From an uncultured Acidobacteriota bacterium (GTDB lineage: Bacteria; Acidobacteriota; Blastocatellia; Pyrinomonadales; Pyrinomonadaceae), in contig CALMYB010000026.1 of NCBI GenBank assembly GCA_937873515.1, positions 1-64,000 on the forward strand: DNA of 64,000 nucleotides, read 5' to 3'. Below the pieces are notes generated by a model that ran no database searches, was not told the DNA's origin, and saw nothing but the letters and a program-made list of their open reading frames with translations. Within the stretch, counting starts at the first letter, position 1. Every line of letters begins with the position of its first letter. Shown in pieces: positions 41,666 to 49,872 of the stretch. A program made the position numbers and the translations under genes.

Positions 41666-42844
41666 CTAAATATATCCTGTCTCGGTGAGCAGTTCGCCAC
41701 GCTCGAACCGCTCAAGCGAAAGGCATGAAACGTCTAGGAAAGATGCCTTCCCGTCCAGCACGATCTCCGCGAGGGCACGTCCCGAAGCTGGCGAATGCAT
41801 CACGCCGTGTCCGCTGAAACCTGACGCAAAATAAAGCCCTTCTACGCCGCATCCGCCCAGTATCGCGTGGTGGTCGGGCGTATTCTCGTACAGCCCTGCA
41901 CGGCATTTTTCGACGATCGGCTCAGATTCAAAGAGGAATTGTGCCCGATGCCGTGCGAGTTCATAAACCTTGTCCGAGAACGCCGCGTCGAACTGCGTAT
42001 TGAACGACGGTGCCTCATCGCGGTCAGGATAAGCAAAAAGTATGTCACGATTCCGAGCAGCAGTTTCGCCTTCTTCCCAAAAATCGACGGCCGGCCGAAA
42101 ATGGAATCCAGTTCCCGCGTCGATGACCATAGGAAGGTCCGTTGGCAACACTTCCCTGCATCTCGCCCATACGATCTGGCGCCGCAGCGGTTCGACGGGA
42201 ACGTCGACTCCCGCTGTCGCCGCAAGTTCTCGCGTCCAAGCTCCGGCGCAGACAACGACCGCATCGCAAGCGATCCCGCCGATATCGGTTGAGACACCCG
42301 CGACGCGTCCGCCCGAAACATCTATCTTCTCTACCGCTCGTCCAAGCTCGACCTTCACGCCCATATCAACGGCGGTTTTCGTAAAGCCGCGCATCACGGC
42401 GACAGGGTCGATAAAACCGTCTCGAACGCCGAACGTCCCGCCAACTATATCGTCGCCATTCATCGCGGGAACACGCCGTTCGATCTCATCAGCATCCAAT
42501 ATCTCAACGCCTTTGACACCTGTTTCCGCCTGTGTTGCGGCGTTCCTCTTCAGCAGTTCGAAGGCAGCCGTGCCGGTCGCAAAGAAAAGATAGCCTTTAG
42601 GATCATAACCGGTACTAAACTCACAATTCTCGAAGAAGTCGATGGAATACATCGACATCCTGATGTTTATCTCGGTGCCGAACTGTTCCCGCACGCCGCC
42701 GGTCGCCCGGCCCGTTGAGCCAAATCCCTGCCGAGCCGAACGTTCGAGAACAAGCACGTCTCTCTCGCCGCGCAACGCGAGGTGATATGCGACGCTTGCA
42801 CCGACCACGCCGCCGCCGATGATGACTATTCTCGCTGATCGCAC
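41666..42844 (-). CDS. FAD-dependent amine/amino-acid oxidase (DAO family)
   Basis: A 392-residue oxidoreductase. The N-terminal ADP-binding motif is [19 protein letters not shown] (about 8-26), then [15 protein letters not shown] near the flavin. A second FAD segment is [10 protein letters not shown], and the C-terminal [16 protein letters not shown] closes the site. This resembles sarcosine oxidase-, dimethylglycine dehydrogenase-subunit- or proline-dehydrogenase-beta-like enzymes. The start is GTG at 42844. It sits between the deacetylase and polysaccharide deacetylase genes; partner with the histone-deacetylase-like gene suggests amine or polyamine catabolism (inference). Confidence 0.9.
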   Translation of the reverse strand: MRSARIVIIGGGVVGASVAYHLALRGERDVLVLERSARQGFGSTGRATGGVREQFGTEINIRMSMYSIDFFENCEFSTGYDPKGYLFFATGTAAFELLKRNAATQAETGVKGVEILDADEIERRVPAMNGDDIVGGTFGVRDGFIDPVAVMRGFTKTAVDMGVKVELGRAVEKIDVSGGRVAGVSTDIGGIACDAVVVCAGAWTRELAATAGVDVPVEPLRRQIVWARCREVLPTDLPMVIDAGTGFHFRPAVDFWEEGETAARNRDILFAYPDRDEAPSFNTQFDAAFSDKVYELARHRAQFLFESEPIVEKCRAGLYENTPDHHAILGGCGVEGLYFASGFSGHGVMHSPASGRALAEIVLDGKASFLDVSCLSLERFERGELLTETGYI

Positions 42845-42849
42845 AAGAT

Positions 42850-43794
42850 CTATTCCGAATCAAAACCCGACGCCTTCATTACGAATTCGGGAACATGCGG
42901 TTCTCCGCCGAGCACGTTACCTTTTCCTTCTGTCAACGCCCAGCGGTGGAGTCCGGAGATGCCGGCACGGCCGATGTACGTGTCGGGCGAGCTATAGGCT
43001 TCATCTTCGAGCGCCGTTTCGAGATCAACGAACCTGTAACCACGTCGATGGAGCATTTTGATGAGGTCGTCAAGATAGTCTGAGTTGATGAAGTTCGCAT
43101 GGGTGAGCATTACTCCACTGATCTCGCGGCCGAACGATCTGACCGACTGCCGCTCCCAATAATCGACCTTTGATTCCATATACGGCACATACGCAGCACC
43201 TACGCGTTTCATCAGGGCCTTGTCCCCTTTGTCAAAGGCGTTGTCGTAGGCCCTCGAAAAGATGTAGTCCGCATTGTCGAACGTCACGGGTGCGATCGTG
43301 TAGCCGCGGCCGGCGAGAAACTTGGCAACCTCAGCCTTGATCTCGAGCGTTCGTCCGGTCATCAGATACGGATAGCGGAAGAACCGCAGCTTCTTGCCTC
43401 TTTCAGCGAGGAGTTCCTTCGTGATCGTTTCGCCTTTTATCACATTCGCTTCGAACTCTTCTACCCCGACGTTATGGAGACTTACGTGCGAATACGTGTG
43501 ATTTCCGAGTTCGAGGCCGGCATCGAGCCACATCCGCAGAAGATCGATCTGCTCTTCGTCACGCCTTCCGTCCGTGTAGAGCTTATTTTCGTTCACGAAT
43601 CCGATCACCGGAATCTTGGCCTTTGCGATGTGCTTTACGAGCTTTTTGGTGATCTTTTGGCGGTTCGCAATGTCTGTGCGGGTCGAGACAACGGGAAGGT
43701 CGTCGATCGTGATCGCAATCGTGCGATGTTGGCAAATGACCGTGCCTGCCAAGGCGGCAATCATAATTAGCAAAAGAGCTGGCTTTATGAACAT
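42850..43794 (-). CDS. Polysaccharide deacetylase (NodB-homology) protein, secreted
   Basis: A 314-residue protein with a signal peptide (1-21). The NodB domain has TIDDLP (metal-binding Asp-Asp, about 29-34), GNHTYSHVSL (His-x3-His, about 97-106) and RYPYLMTG (about 140-147). LTHANFIN supplies the final catalytic His. It would deacetylate a cell-wall or exopolysaccharide sugar in the envelope. It precedes the FAD oxidase gene by 5 bases and may share its transcript. Confidence 0.9.
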   Translation of the reverse strand: MFIKPALLLIMIAALAGTVICQHRTIAITIDDLPVVSTRTDIANRQKITKKLVKHIAKAKIPVIGFVNENKLYTDGRRDEEQIDLLRMWLDAGLELGNHTYSHVSLHNVGVEEFEANVIKGETITKELLAERGKKLRFFRYPYLMTGRTLEIKAEVAKFLAGRGYTIAPVTFDNADYIFSRAYDNAFDKGDKALMKRVGAAYVPYMESKVDYWERQSVRSFGREISGVMLTHANFINSDYLDDLIKMLHRRGYRFVDLETALEDEAYSSPDTYIGRAGISGLHRWALTEGKGNVLGGEPHVPEFVMKASGFDSE

Positions 43795-43805
43795 AAAATC
43801 TACTG

Positions 43806-44219
43806 CTACTTGGCAAATACCTGGTCAAGGTCGGCAAACCCTTTGAACTCGAGGGCGTTGCCGCTCGGGTCGAGGAAGAACATCGTCGCCTGTTCGCCGA
43901 CCTCGCCTTCAAAGCGGATCTTCGGTTCGATCACGAACTCGATTCCCTTATGGCGTAGGCGTTCTGCGAAAGCTTTCCACTCCGCCATCGGCAGAACGAT
44001 ACCGAAATGCGGCACAGGCACTTCGTCGGCGTCAACGGCATTCGAGGAGCGCGAGCCGCTCCCAGGAGCAAGATGCGCCACGATCTGATGCCCGAAAAGG
44101 TCGAAATCGATCCAGTGTTCCGAGCTTCGGCCCTCAGGGCAGCCGAGCACATTTCCGTAGAAATCCCTTGCGGCGTCAAGGTCGCTGACGGGAAAGGCAA
44201 GATGAAATAGATTCGCCAT
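43806..44219 (-). CDS. VOC-superfamily (glyoxalase/dioxygenase-like) protein
   Basis: A 137-residue protein made of two beta-alpha-beta3 units. The metal ligands His (FHLAF), His (PHFGIVLP) and Glu (NALEFKGF) are at the usual places. It is similar to glyoxalase/bleomycin-resistance-like proteins found as single genes; the substrate is unknown. ATG at 44219 is used rather than a TTG five codons upstream; GGAGCG lies about 10 bases upstream of it. Confidence 0.87.
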   Translation of the reverse strand: MANLFHLAFPVSDLDAARDFYGNVLGCPEGRSSEHWIDFDLFGHQIVAHLAPGSGSRSSNAVDADEVPVPHFGIVLPMAEWKAFAERLRHKGIEFVIEPKIRFEGEVGEQATMFFLDPSGNALEFKGFADLDQVFAK

Positions 44220-44306
44220 AAACGCTCGCTCCAACTACAGTCGAATTATAAGGGATGATCGAGTTCTTCAAACAACGTCGAACCGAAACTGTCATAGGCT
44301 CGATCT

Positions 44307-44352
44307 TGTCCACTTGTGTCCACTCACTGTCCACTCTGCGTTCAGTGGACAG
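44307..44352. repeat. TGTCCACT octamer cluster with hairpin
   Basis: TGTCCACT occurs directly at 44307, 44317 and 44328, 10 and 11 bases apart, about one helical turn. An inverted copy AGTGGACA lies at 44344-44351. The third copy and the inverted copy form a 9-bp perfect hairpin, CTGTCCACT and AGTGGACAG, with an 8-base loop. The spacing fits protein binding on one DNA face. Confidence 0.6.
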
Positions 44353-44565
44353 GCAATTGTTGTCACCATTATACTTAGCGAGCTAAAAACGACGAAAAAC
44401 GTAAATTTCACAAAAAAAATGTTTGTGCTGTTCCGCACCCCGAGATATTTATCTTGTCAAAGAGCGAGTGGGCAACGTGTCGCATCTCTACAACATTGTA
44501 TCATATATGATAATCCCGCCGGGATCTTTTCTAAGAAAAATTTGACCCGACTGGCAAAATAGAAA

Positions 44566-44649
44566 CATTTTGAACGCGGATCAGACGGGTCGGGCAGCGG
44601 ATAGCTTCCTAAGGATCCGTTCATATCCGCTTGATCCGCGTTCAAAATG
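44566..44649. repeat. Long inverted repeat of GCGGATCA words
   Basis: CATTTTGAACGCGGATCA (44566-44583) is repeated exactly inverted at 44632-44649 (18 bp), with a 48-base loop. Inside, AGCGGATA (44596-44603) pairs with TATCCGCT (44624-44631). The whole could fold into a long hairpin before rpmE. Confidence 0.75.
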
Positions 44650-44698
44650 GCTTGCTTCACTTAGACCTTTTAAAGTTTCCCATAAGGTCGCCGCAAAG

Positions 44699-44727
44699 TT
44701 GACTTTTCGTCGTGTCATACTTAAAAT
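44699..44727 (+). promoter_or_regulatory. rpmE promoter
   Basis: TTGACT (44699-44704) and TAAAAT (44722-44727) are 17 bases apart, a good sigma70-type match. The predicted start near 44734 gives a leader of about 50 bases to the rpmE ATG at 44786. Confidence 0.7.
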
Positions 44728-44785
44728 TGCTAGTTTGCGCTTATTGCCTTGCGCATCGCCTATATTCGGCGAAGGAAAAGGAACT

Positions 44786-45010
44786 ATGAAACCAGAAATT
44801 CATCCGTCATACAACGAGATCTCGGTCGTCTGTGCTTGTGGGCACACGTTCAAAACGCGTTCGACGCTGGGCGAAGACCTTCATGTGGAAATTTGCTCGG
44901 ACTGCCATCCGTTCTTTACCGGCAAGCAAAAGCTGGTTGATACGGCCGGACGCGTCGATCGGTTCAACAAGCGCTATCAGCGCGGTGCCGCAGCCGAAGC
45001 TGCCAAGTAA
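44786..45010 (+). CDS. rpmE: Ribosomal protein L31 (zinc-binding form)
   Basis: A 74-residue large-subunit protein. The N-terminus is [10 protein letters not shown] and the four zinc Cys are at positions 16, 18, 37 and 40 (VCACG and CSDCHPF). [14 protein letters not shown] is the usual C-terminal part. AAGGAAAAGG lies 7-15 bases before the ATG. The linked DUF1385 and prfA genes downstream make a conserved arrangement also seen in Firmicutes and other phyla. Confidence 0.95.
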   Translation: MKPEIHPSYNEISVVCACGHTFKTRSTLGEDLHVEICSDCHPFFTGKQKLVDTAGRVDRFNKRYQRGAAAEAAK

Positions 45011-45179
45011 GAAGGCGATCTTGCAGATCACAACTTACAACTATTAGCTGTTCAATTTTTGACGCCGTCCTTGAAGCGCCGACGTCCTTTGGTTCGCTCA
45101 TTTTTCTTGCAAAGAGAGCAAAGACCTAAGGAAAAGGCCAAGAATCAAGGCGGCGTTTTCCTTTATCTGGTTAAACGCG

Positions 45180-45698
45180 ATGGCTATCGACTGGAACTCG
45201 ATGCTAATGCCGTCGGAATCGATCCTTGAGGTCGTTATTCGCGGCACGATAATGTACCTCGGAATGTATTTCATTCTGAGGGTGTTCCGGCGGCAGGCCG
45301 GGGCTATCGGGATCGGCGACCTGCTCGTCATCGTCGTTATCGCCGACGCGGCCCAGAACGGCATGGCCGGCGAAACGCATTCGGTCACGGAAGCTCTGAT
45401 ACTGATCGTTACGATAGTCGTTTGGGACGTGTTCTTTGATTGGCTTGGGTTCAAGTCAACGTTTGCGAGGAGATTTCTCGAACCTTCGCCGCTTTTGCTG
45501 ATCGAGAACGGAAAGTTCATTGACAAGAACATGCGGCAGGAGTTTTTGACCGAGGACGACATGCTCGGCTATCTGCGGGAACACGGACTTGAGAGCGAAA
45601 AGGCGGTGAAGCAGTGCTATCTCGAAAGTACGGGCCACTTCAGCTTCGTTCTCTCGGCGGAGCGGTCACCGGAGAAAGAAAAAGGCAACGAAAAGTAG
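45180..45698 (+). CDS. DUF421 (YetF-type) membrane protein
   Basis: A 172-residue protein with three N-terminal helices (about 17-38, 43-60, 68-88) and a cytoplasmic C-terminal domain. The [19 protein letters not shown] helix and [11 protein letters not shown] are DUF421 hallmarks. Family role is uncertain. It lies between rpmE and the DUF1385 gene, 169 bases after rpmE. Confidence 0.87.
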   Translation: MAIDWNSMLMPSESILEVVIRGTIMYLGMYFILRVFRRQAGAIGIGDLLVIVVIADAAQNGMAGETHSVTEALILIVTIVVWDVFFDWLGFKSTFARRFLEPSPLLLIENGKFIDKNMRQEFLTEDDMLGYLREHGLESEKAVKQCYLESTGHFSFVLSAERSPEKEKGNEK

Positions 45699-45726
45699 GC
45701 GTTCTATCGTCAATTATCCAATAGAT

Positions 45727-46851
45727 ATGGGCAAGAGAAGATTAAAACTACTGCACTCGATTTTCGCGGTCGAACGCGACCTTATCGTCGGCGGCCAGGC
45801 CGTAATGGAAGGCGTGATGATGCGCACTCCGTCGGCCTATGCGATCGCGTGCCGGCGAAAGGACGGCTCGATCACGACCACCGCCGAAGTACTGCCTCGT
45901 TGGAGCGATAAATACTCGTGGCTCAAATATCCCGTCCTTCGCGGCGGTGCAACGCTCATCCAGTCGATGGCATTGGGCGTGAAGGCGTTGAATTTTTCGG
46001 CAAAGGTCTGGGAAGAGGACCATGAGGAGACGCAAACCGAAAAGACCGCGGCTGCCGAGCTCGAACCTGCACTTGCGACCGGCACGACGGACGATTCGTT
46101 CACAAAAGCTCCGGCAAAGGTCGTGCTGCCGGAGAAAACGAAGTCGAAAGGGAAAAAGGCGGCTTCGTCGGCGGGCGCGGTCGGTTCGATCGTCTTTGCC
46201 CTGCTTTTTAACGTTCTCTTGTTCATAGCGGCACCGCTCCTTTTGACGAACATCCTGTTCATCGCCTTCGGCTGGGCAGACGCTCCGCTCCTAACCGGCG
46301 ACGCGAACTGGTGGACGACCATTAAGGCTTATATCTGGGAGATCAAACCGCATTCGTGGCTGGCCTTCAACCTGATCGACGGCATCGTGCGAATGATCTT
46401 TTTCGTGACGATGATCTTGACGATGTCGTGGATAAAAGACATCCGCCGGGTCTTTGAATATCACGGGGCTGAGCACAAGACCGTCTTTACATGGGAGAAA
46501 GGGCTCGCCCTGATCCCTGAGAATGCCGCGACACAACGGCGTCAGCATCCGCGTTGCGGCACATCGTTCCTAATGGTCGTGATGCTGATCGCGATCGTGC
46601 TTTTCTCGGTGATAAAGTTCGATGCGTTCTGGATGAATCTCGTCGTCCGTATCGTCCTGATGCCGCTCGTCGCGGGTCTCTCGTATGAAGTTATCCGTTA
46701 TGCGGCCAAGAAGGAATCGGGGGCGATCTTTAAGATAATGACGCTTCCCGGCCTTTGGCTGCAGAACATCACGACGCAGGAACCGGACGACGAGCAACTC
46801 GAGGTCGCGATCCGTGCCCTTGAGGAATCACTGAAGCTCGAACCGGCCTGA
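45727..46851 (+). CDS. DUF1385 membrane protein (COG3872)
   Basis: A 374-residue protein. [14 protein letters not shown] at about 22-35 is diagnostic of the N-terminal region. An Ala/Lys/Thr-rich insert (about 100-148) precedes about five membrane helices (150-180, 215-240, 278-300, 303-322). [14 protein letters not shown] (about 245) and [10 protein letters not shown] carry conserved His and Cys. Function unknown; the gene is frequently beside prfA, as here, 7 bases upstream. Confidence 0.9.
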   Translation: MGKRRLKLLHSIFAVERDLIVGGQAVMEGVMMRTPSAYAIACRRKDGSITTTAEVLPRWSDKYSWLKYPVLRGGATLIQSMALGVKALNFSAKVWEEDHEETQTEKTAAAELEPALATGTTDDSFTKAPAKVVLPEKTKSKGKKAASSAGAVGSIVFALLFNVLLFIAAPLLLTNILFIAFGWADAPLLTGDANWWTTIKAYIWEIKPHSWLAFNLIDGIVRMIFFVTMILTMSWIKDIRRVFEYHGAEHKTVFTWEKGLALIPENAATQRRQHPRCGTSFLMVVMLIAIVLFSVIKFDAFWMNLVVRIVLMPLVAGLSYEVIRYAAKKESGAIFKIMTLPGLWLQNITTQEPDDEQLEVAIRALEESLKLEPA

Positions 46852-46858
46852 GATACTT

Positions 46859-47935
46859 ATGTTTGAGAAACTTGAACAGATCGAAAAGAACTACGAGGAA
46901 CTGACCGCTCAGATCTCTTCGCCTGAGATCATGGCCGATATGAAGGCCTATGCGAAGACGATGAAACAGCATCGAAGCCTTGGCGAGATCGTCGAGAAGT
47001 TTCGCGAGGTCAAGAAGATGCGGTCGGATCTCGAAGGTGCCCGCGACCTTGCGGAGATCGCCGACGATGACGAGATGCGCGAGATGGCCGCACTTGAGGC
47101 CGCCGATCTCGAAGAGCGTCTCGAAGCGGCAGAAGAAGCCCTCAAGGTTCTCCTGCTTCCAAAGGATCCGAACGACGAGAAGAACGTTATCCTCGAGATC
47201 CGTGCGGGAACCGGCGGCGACGAGGCGACGCTTTTTGCCGCCGAGATCCTGCGTATGTACGCCCGCTACGCCGAACGGCAAGGCTGGAAGATGGAGATAA
47301 TGGAGGCGTCCGACACAGGCGTTGGCGGTATCAAGGAAGCGGTCGCGATGATCGAAGGCGACAACGTCTATTCGAAGATGCGTTTTGAGAGCGGCGTGCA
47401 TCGCGTGCAGCGTGTCCCGCAGACCGAAACTCAAGGCCGAATTCATACATCTGCGATCACGGTGGCAGTTCTTCCCGAAGCGGAAGAGGTCGATGTTCAG
47501 ATCAATCAGAACGATCTTCGCATCGACACGTTCTGTTCTTCGGGGCCGGGCGGACAATCCGTGAACACAACGTATTCCGCTGTTCGCATCACGCATCTTC
47601 CGACAGGCGTGGTCGTCTCGATGCAGGATGAGAAATCGCAGATAAAGAACCGCGAGAAAGCGATGCGTGTGCTTCGTGCCCGCCTGCACGAGATCGAGGA
47701 ACAGAAGCAGCACGACGCTCTTTCCGCCGAACGCAAATCGATGGTCGGATCGGGCGATCGGTCGGAGAAGATCCGCACGTACAATTTCAAGGAAAATCGC
47801 GTTACGGATCACCGCATCGGTATGACCGTCCACCAACTCGACCTCGTGATGGAAGGCCAGATCGACGAATTCATCGATGCCCTGCGGACACATTATCAGA
47901 CCGAGAAACTCCAGGCCGAAGCGGTTACTGTGTAA
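46859..47935 (+). CDS. prfA: Peptide chain release factor 1
   Basis: A 358-residue release factor that reads UAA and UAG. The peptidyl-hydrolysis motif GGQ is in [12 protein letters not shown] (about residue 230), and the stop-codon-reading PxT tripeptide is PQT in [26 protein letters not shown] starts domain 2. Length is normal. Translated 7 bases after the DUF1385 gene. It is followed by a repeat-built hairpin. Confidence 0.96.
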   Translation: MFEKLEQIEKNYEELTAQISSPEIMADMKAYAKTMKQHRSLGEIVEKFREVKKMRSDLEGARDLAEIADDDEMREMAALEAADLEERLEAAEEALKVLLLPKDPNDEKNVILEIRAGTGGDEATLFAAEILRMYARYAERQGWKMEIMEASDTGVGGIKEAVAMIEGDNVYSKMRFESGVHRVQRVPQTETQGRIHTSAITVAVLPEAEEVDVQINQNDLRIDTFCSSGPGGQSVNTTYSAVRITHLPTGVVVSMQDEKSQIKNREKAMRVLRARLHEIEEQKQHDALSAERKSMVGSGDRSEKIRTYNFKENRVTDHRIGMTVHQLDLVMEGQIDEFIDALRTHYQTEKLQAEAVTV

Positions 47936-48012
47936 GTTCAAAGTTCAAGATTCAACGTTCAAAGTTTTTTGAGCGACCTTGAACTTTGAACTTTGAACCT
48001 TGAACTTTGAAC
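47935..48012. repeat. Hairpin of repeated AAGTTCAA words
   Basis: Copies of TTCAAAGTT/AAGTTCAA run in the left arm (47935-47965) and their complements TTGAACTTTGAA run in the right arm (47977-48012), with a short loop TTTTGAGCGACC. It starts at the prfA stop and ends a few bases before the phosphatase ATG, so it could terminate the prfA transcript. Confidence 0.75.
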
Positions 48013-48018
48013 TCTCAG

Positions 48019-48675
48019 ATGCCCATTACAAAACTCTTTCTAATTCGACACGGACAATCTGCCGGCAACGCCGAAGGCCGCTTTGGCGGCCACAGCCCGA
48101 CGCCCCTTTCCGATCTCGGACTCAGACAGGCGGACTCAGCGGCAAAAGCCCTTCAAAAGGAAGGTATCACGGCTATCTTTTCAAGCGATCTTATTCGCGC
48201 AATGCAGACCGCCGAGCCGCTGTCGCGTCTGATCGATGTTCCCGTCGTCCCGACCACAGCTTTCCGCGAACGAAATGTCGGCGTACTCGAAGGTCTTACG
48301 TTCGATGAATCAAAGGCCGCTCATCCCGATGATTTTTACGCGCTCGTAAACCGCAATCTCAATCACGTCATCACAGAAGGCGAGAGTTACCGCGAGTTGC
48401 TGCACAGAAGCACTGAAGAGCTTTGGCGTATATTGAACACGCATATCGGCGGGCGCGTCGCGATATTTTCGCACACGGGCGTGATCTGTTATTTGACACT
48501 GCATTTAATGGGAGCCATCCATCGCGGAACGAAGACGACTCCGTGGCTTATCACTTCGAACTGCGGGATCAATAGGTTCGAGATACGCAGCCGCCGCAAT
48601 ATCCGCATCCTTGCACTGAACGACACTCGGCATTTGATGCAGACGACCGGCGAAGACGCGTTCGCCGCACGCTGA
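48019..48675 (+). CDS. Histidine phosphatase family protein (phosphoglycerate-mutase-like)
   Basis: A 218-residue phosphatase. The phosphohistidine loop is LIRHGQSAGN (His about residue 10). Residues SSDLIRAMQTAEP give the arginine of the active site, FRERNVGVLEG the Glu, and IFSHTGVICYL the second His. This group includes cobalamin- and phosphoglycerate-acting enzymes (CobC-like); no choice can be made. ATG at 48019 is chosen because the frame upstream is inside the repeat hairpin. Confidence 0.88.
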   Translation: MPITKLFLIRHGQSAGNAEGRFGGHSPTPLSDLGLRQADSAAKALQKEGITAIFSSDLIRAMQTAEPLSRLIDVPVVPTTAFRERNVGVLEGLTFDESKAAHPDDFYALVNRNLNHVITEGESYRELLHRSTEELWRILNTHIGGRVAIFSHTGVICYLTLHLMGAIHRGTKTTPWLITSNCGINRFEIRSRRNIRILALNDTRHLMQTTGEDAFAAR

Positions 48676-48680
48676 GCGAG

Positions 48681-49613
48681 TTACGGCCGAGCTAACCGCG
48701 CTTTGATCACCTTGACGGCGGTTGCTGCCTGGCCGGCGGCGGTCGCTATCGTCGGGGCCGAAGGAGAGGCGACATCGCCGACCGCAAAGGTCATCGCGAC
48801 GCTCGTCTCGCAATTTGCGTCTATGATCACATAACCTTTTGCATCGCGCGTTACGATCCCTTCGACAAGTTCCGAATTCGGCATCACACCGATGCGAACG
48901 AGTAAAAAGTCAGTTTCGATCCGCTGAACGCCGTTCTTGCCTTCCAAGCCAACTCCTTGCAGCTTTCCGTCTGAGCCAAAAAGCCCAGTGATCACGGCAT
49001 TCTCGATGATCCTGATCTTCGGGTGTCGTCGAACGGGTTCGAGAAATTCTGCTCTCGCACGAAAATGCGACGAATGATGTACGAGAGTTACGTCCGCAGC
49101 GAATTTTGCGAGGATCAAAGCATTCTCAAAGGCCGCATCTCCACCGCCTACGATAACAACGCGCGAGTTCGCTGTCTCCGCGGCTTGTTTGGCACCGGAT
49201 TCCAGAACGCCGTAAAGTTCCGTTTCACCGGGAAGATCGAGACCTCGCCGTCGTACGCCGGTCGCGAGCACGGCCGCCTTCGCCTTGATCCCTTCGCCTG
49301 AAGCGAGCTCGACCCGCAAAGCCTCCGGATCAATCGAAGCCGCACTCGAATCGATACGAAGGTCACCTCCCAGGGCCTTTGCCTGTTCTGCAAACTCGTC
49401 CGCGAGCTTGCGTGGGTCGATCTCCCGAATCCCGGGATAGTTCCTGACCGGTTGGAAGATCTTCTTGAGTTGGCCGCCCGTCGATCCATCCATTTCGAGC
49501 ACGACGTTCGACAGGCCAAGGTCCGAACACCAGATCGACGCGGCCATTCCGGCCGGCCCGCCCCCGATGATAACTACGTCTTTTTCCACTGATTTACTGC
49601 TCAAAAGGGTCAC
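48681..49613 (-). CDS. Thioredoxin-reductase-like FAD/NAD(P) oxidoreductase lacking the CxxC
   Basis: A 310-residue two-dinucleotide-binding flavoprotein. FAD site: VIIGGGPAGMAAS (about 13-25); NAD(P) site: VVIVGGGDAAFENA (about 152-165); FAVGDVASP is the C-terminal FAD segment. The region where thioredoxin reductases have CATC reads ESGAKQ, so no redox-active disulfide exists. It is probably a ferredoxin/flavodoxin-NADP reductase of the TrxR-like kind. The listed start is GTG; a GTG eight codons later (49589) is also plausible. It is convergent with the phosphatase gene. Confidence 0.9.
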   Translation of the reverse strand: MTLLSSKSVEKDVVIIGGGPAGMAASIWCSDLGLSNVVLEMDGSTGGQLKKIFQPVRNYPGIREIDPRKLADEFAEQAKALGGDLRIDSSAASIDPEALRVELASGEGIKAKAAVLATGVRRRGLDLPGETELYGVLESGAKQAAETANSRVVIVGGGDAAFENALILAKFAADVTLVHHSSHFRARAEFLEPVRRHPKIRIIENAVITGLFGSDGKLQGVGLEGKNGVQRIETDFLLVRIGVMPNSELVEGIVTRDAKGYVIIDANCETSVAMTFAVGDVASPSAPTIATAAGQAATAVKVIKARLARP

Positions 49614-49872
49614 ACCTTTTTGTCAATCGAAAGTAACAAATATTGTCACATCGAGGGGTCGATTGCGAAACCAGGCGCTCGGCCGAAACTCGACATAAGT
49701 CCGCTATACCCAATATTTTACACAAGTTTTGGTCGATTTTGATAGTCGCACAGTCGTAGTGTTTTGATGGCATCAGAGTTGCTTGTAGCAGTAGTGTCTT
49801 AGTGGGCGCAGCCTGTCTTGGTGGCCCGATCGTAATTCGCGAATTCTCTTTACAAACCAGAAAACCTGACCT

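Larger units (their letters stand above)
44220..44785. other. 566-base intergenic region between the VOC gene and rpmE
   Basis: No supported gene lies here; the longest frame (44314-44562, plus) looks spurious. It holds three direct and one inverted TGTCCACT octamers (44307-44351), an AT-rich palindrome TATCATATATGATA (44499-44512), a long inverted repeat (44566-44649) and the rpmE promoter (44699-44727). It is the only stretch over 300 bases without a gene. Confidence 0.7.

Noticed and set aside
44307..44352. Possible CRISPR from spaced TGTCCACT copies
   Set aside because: The unit is 8 bases with 2-3-base gaps; no spacer structure and no cas genes.
44314..44562. 82-codon frame in the 44220-44785 gap
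   Set aside because: No ribosome site, no domain, and it runs through the TGTCCACT hairpin and AT-rich palindrome.
46769..47941. 390-codon minus-strand frame opposite prfA
   Set aside because: Antisense to a well-conserved release factor; its Arg/Leu/His-rich translation has no motif.
48681..49613. Annotation as thioredoxin reductase (trxB)
   Set aside because: The CxxC needed for thioredoxin reduction is absent.
49614..49872. Possible cyclic-di-GMP riboswitch before the TPR-receiver gene
   Set aside because: The conserved GEMM core is not present in the sequence.
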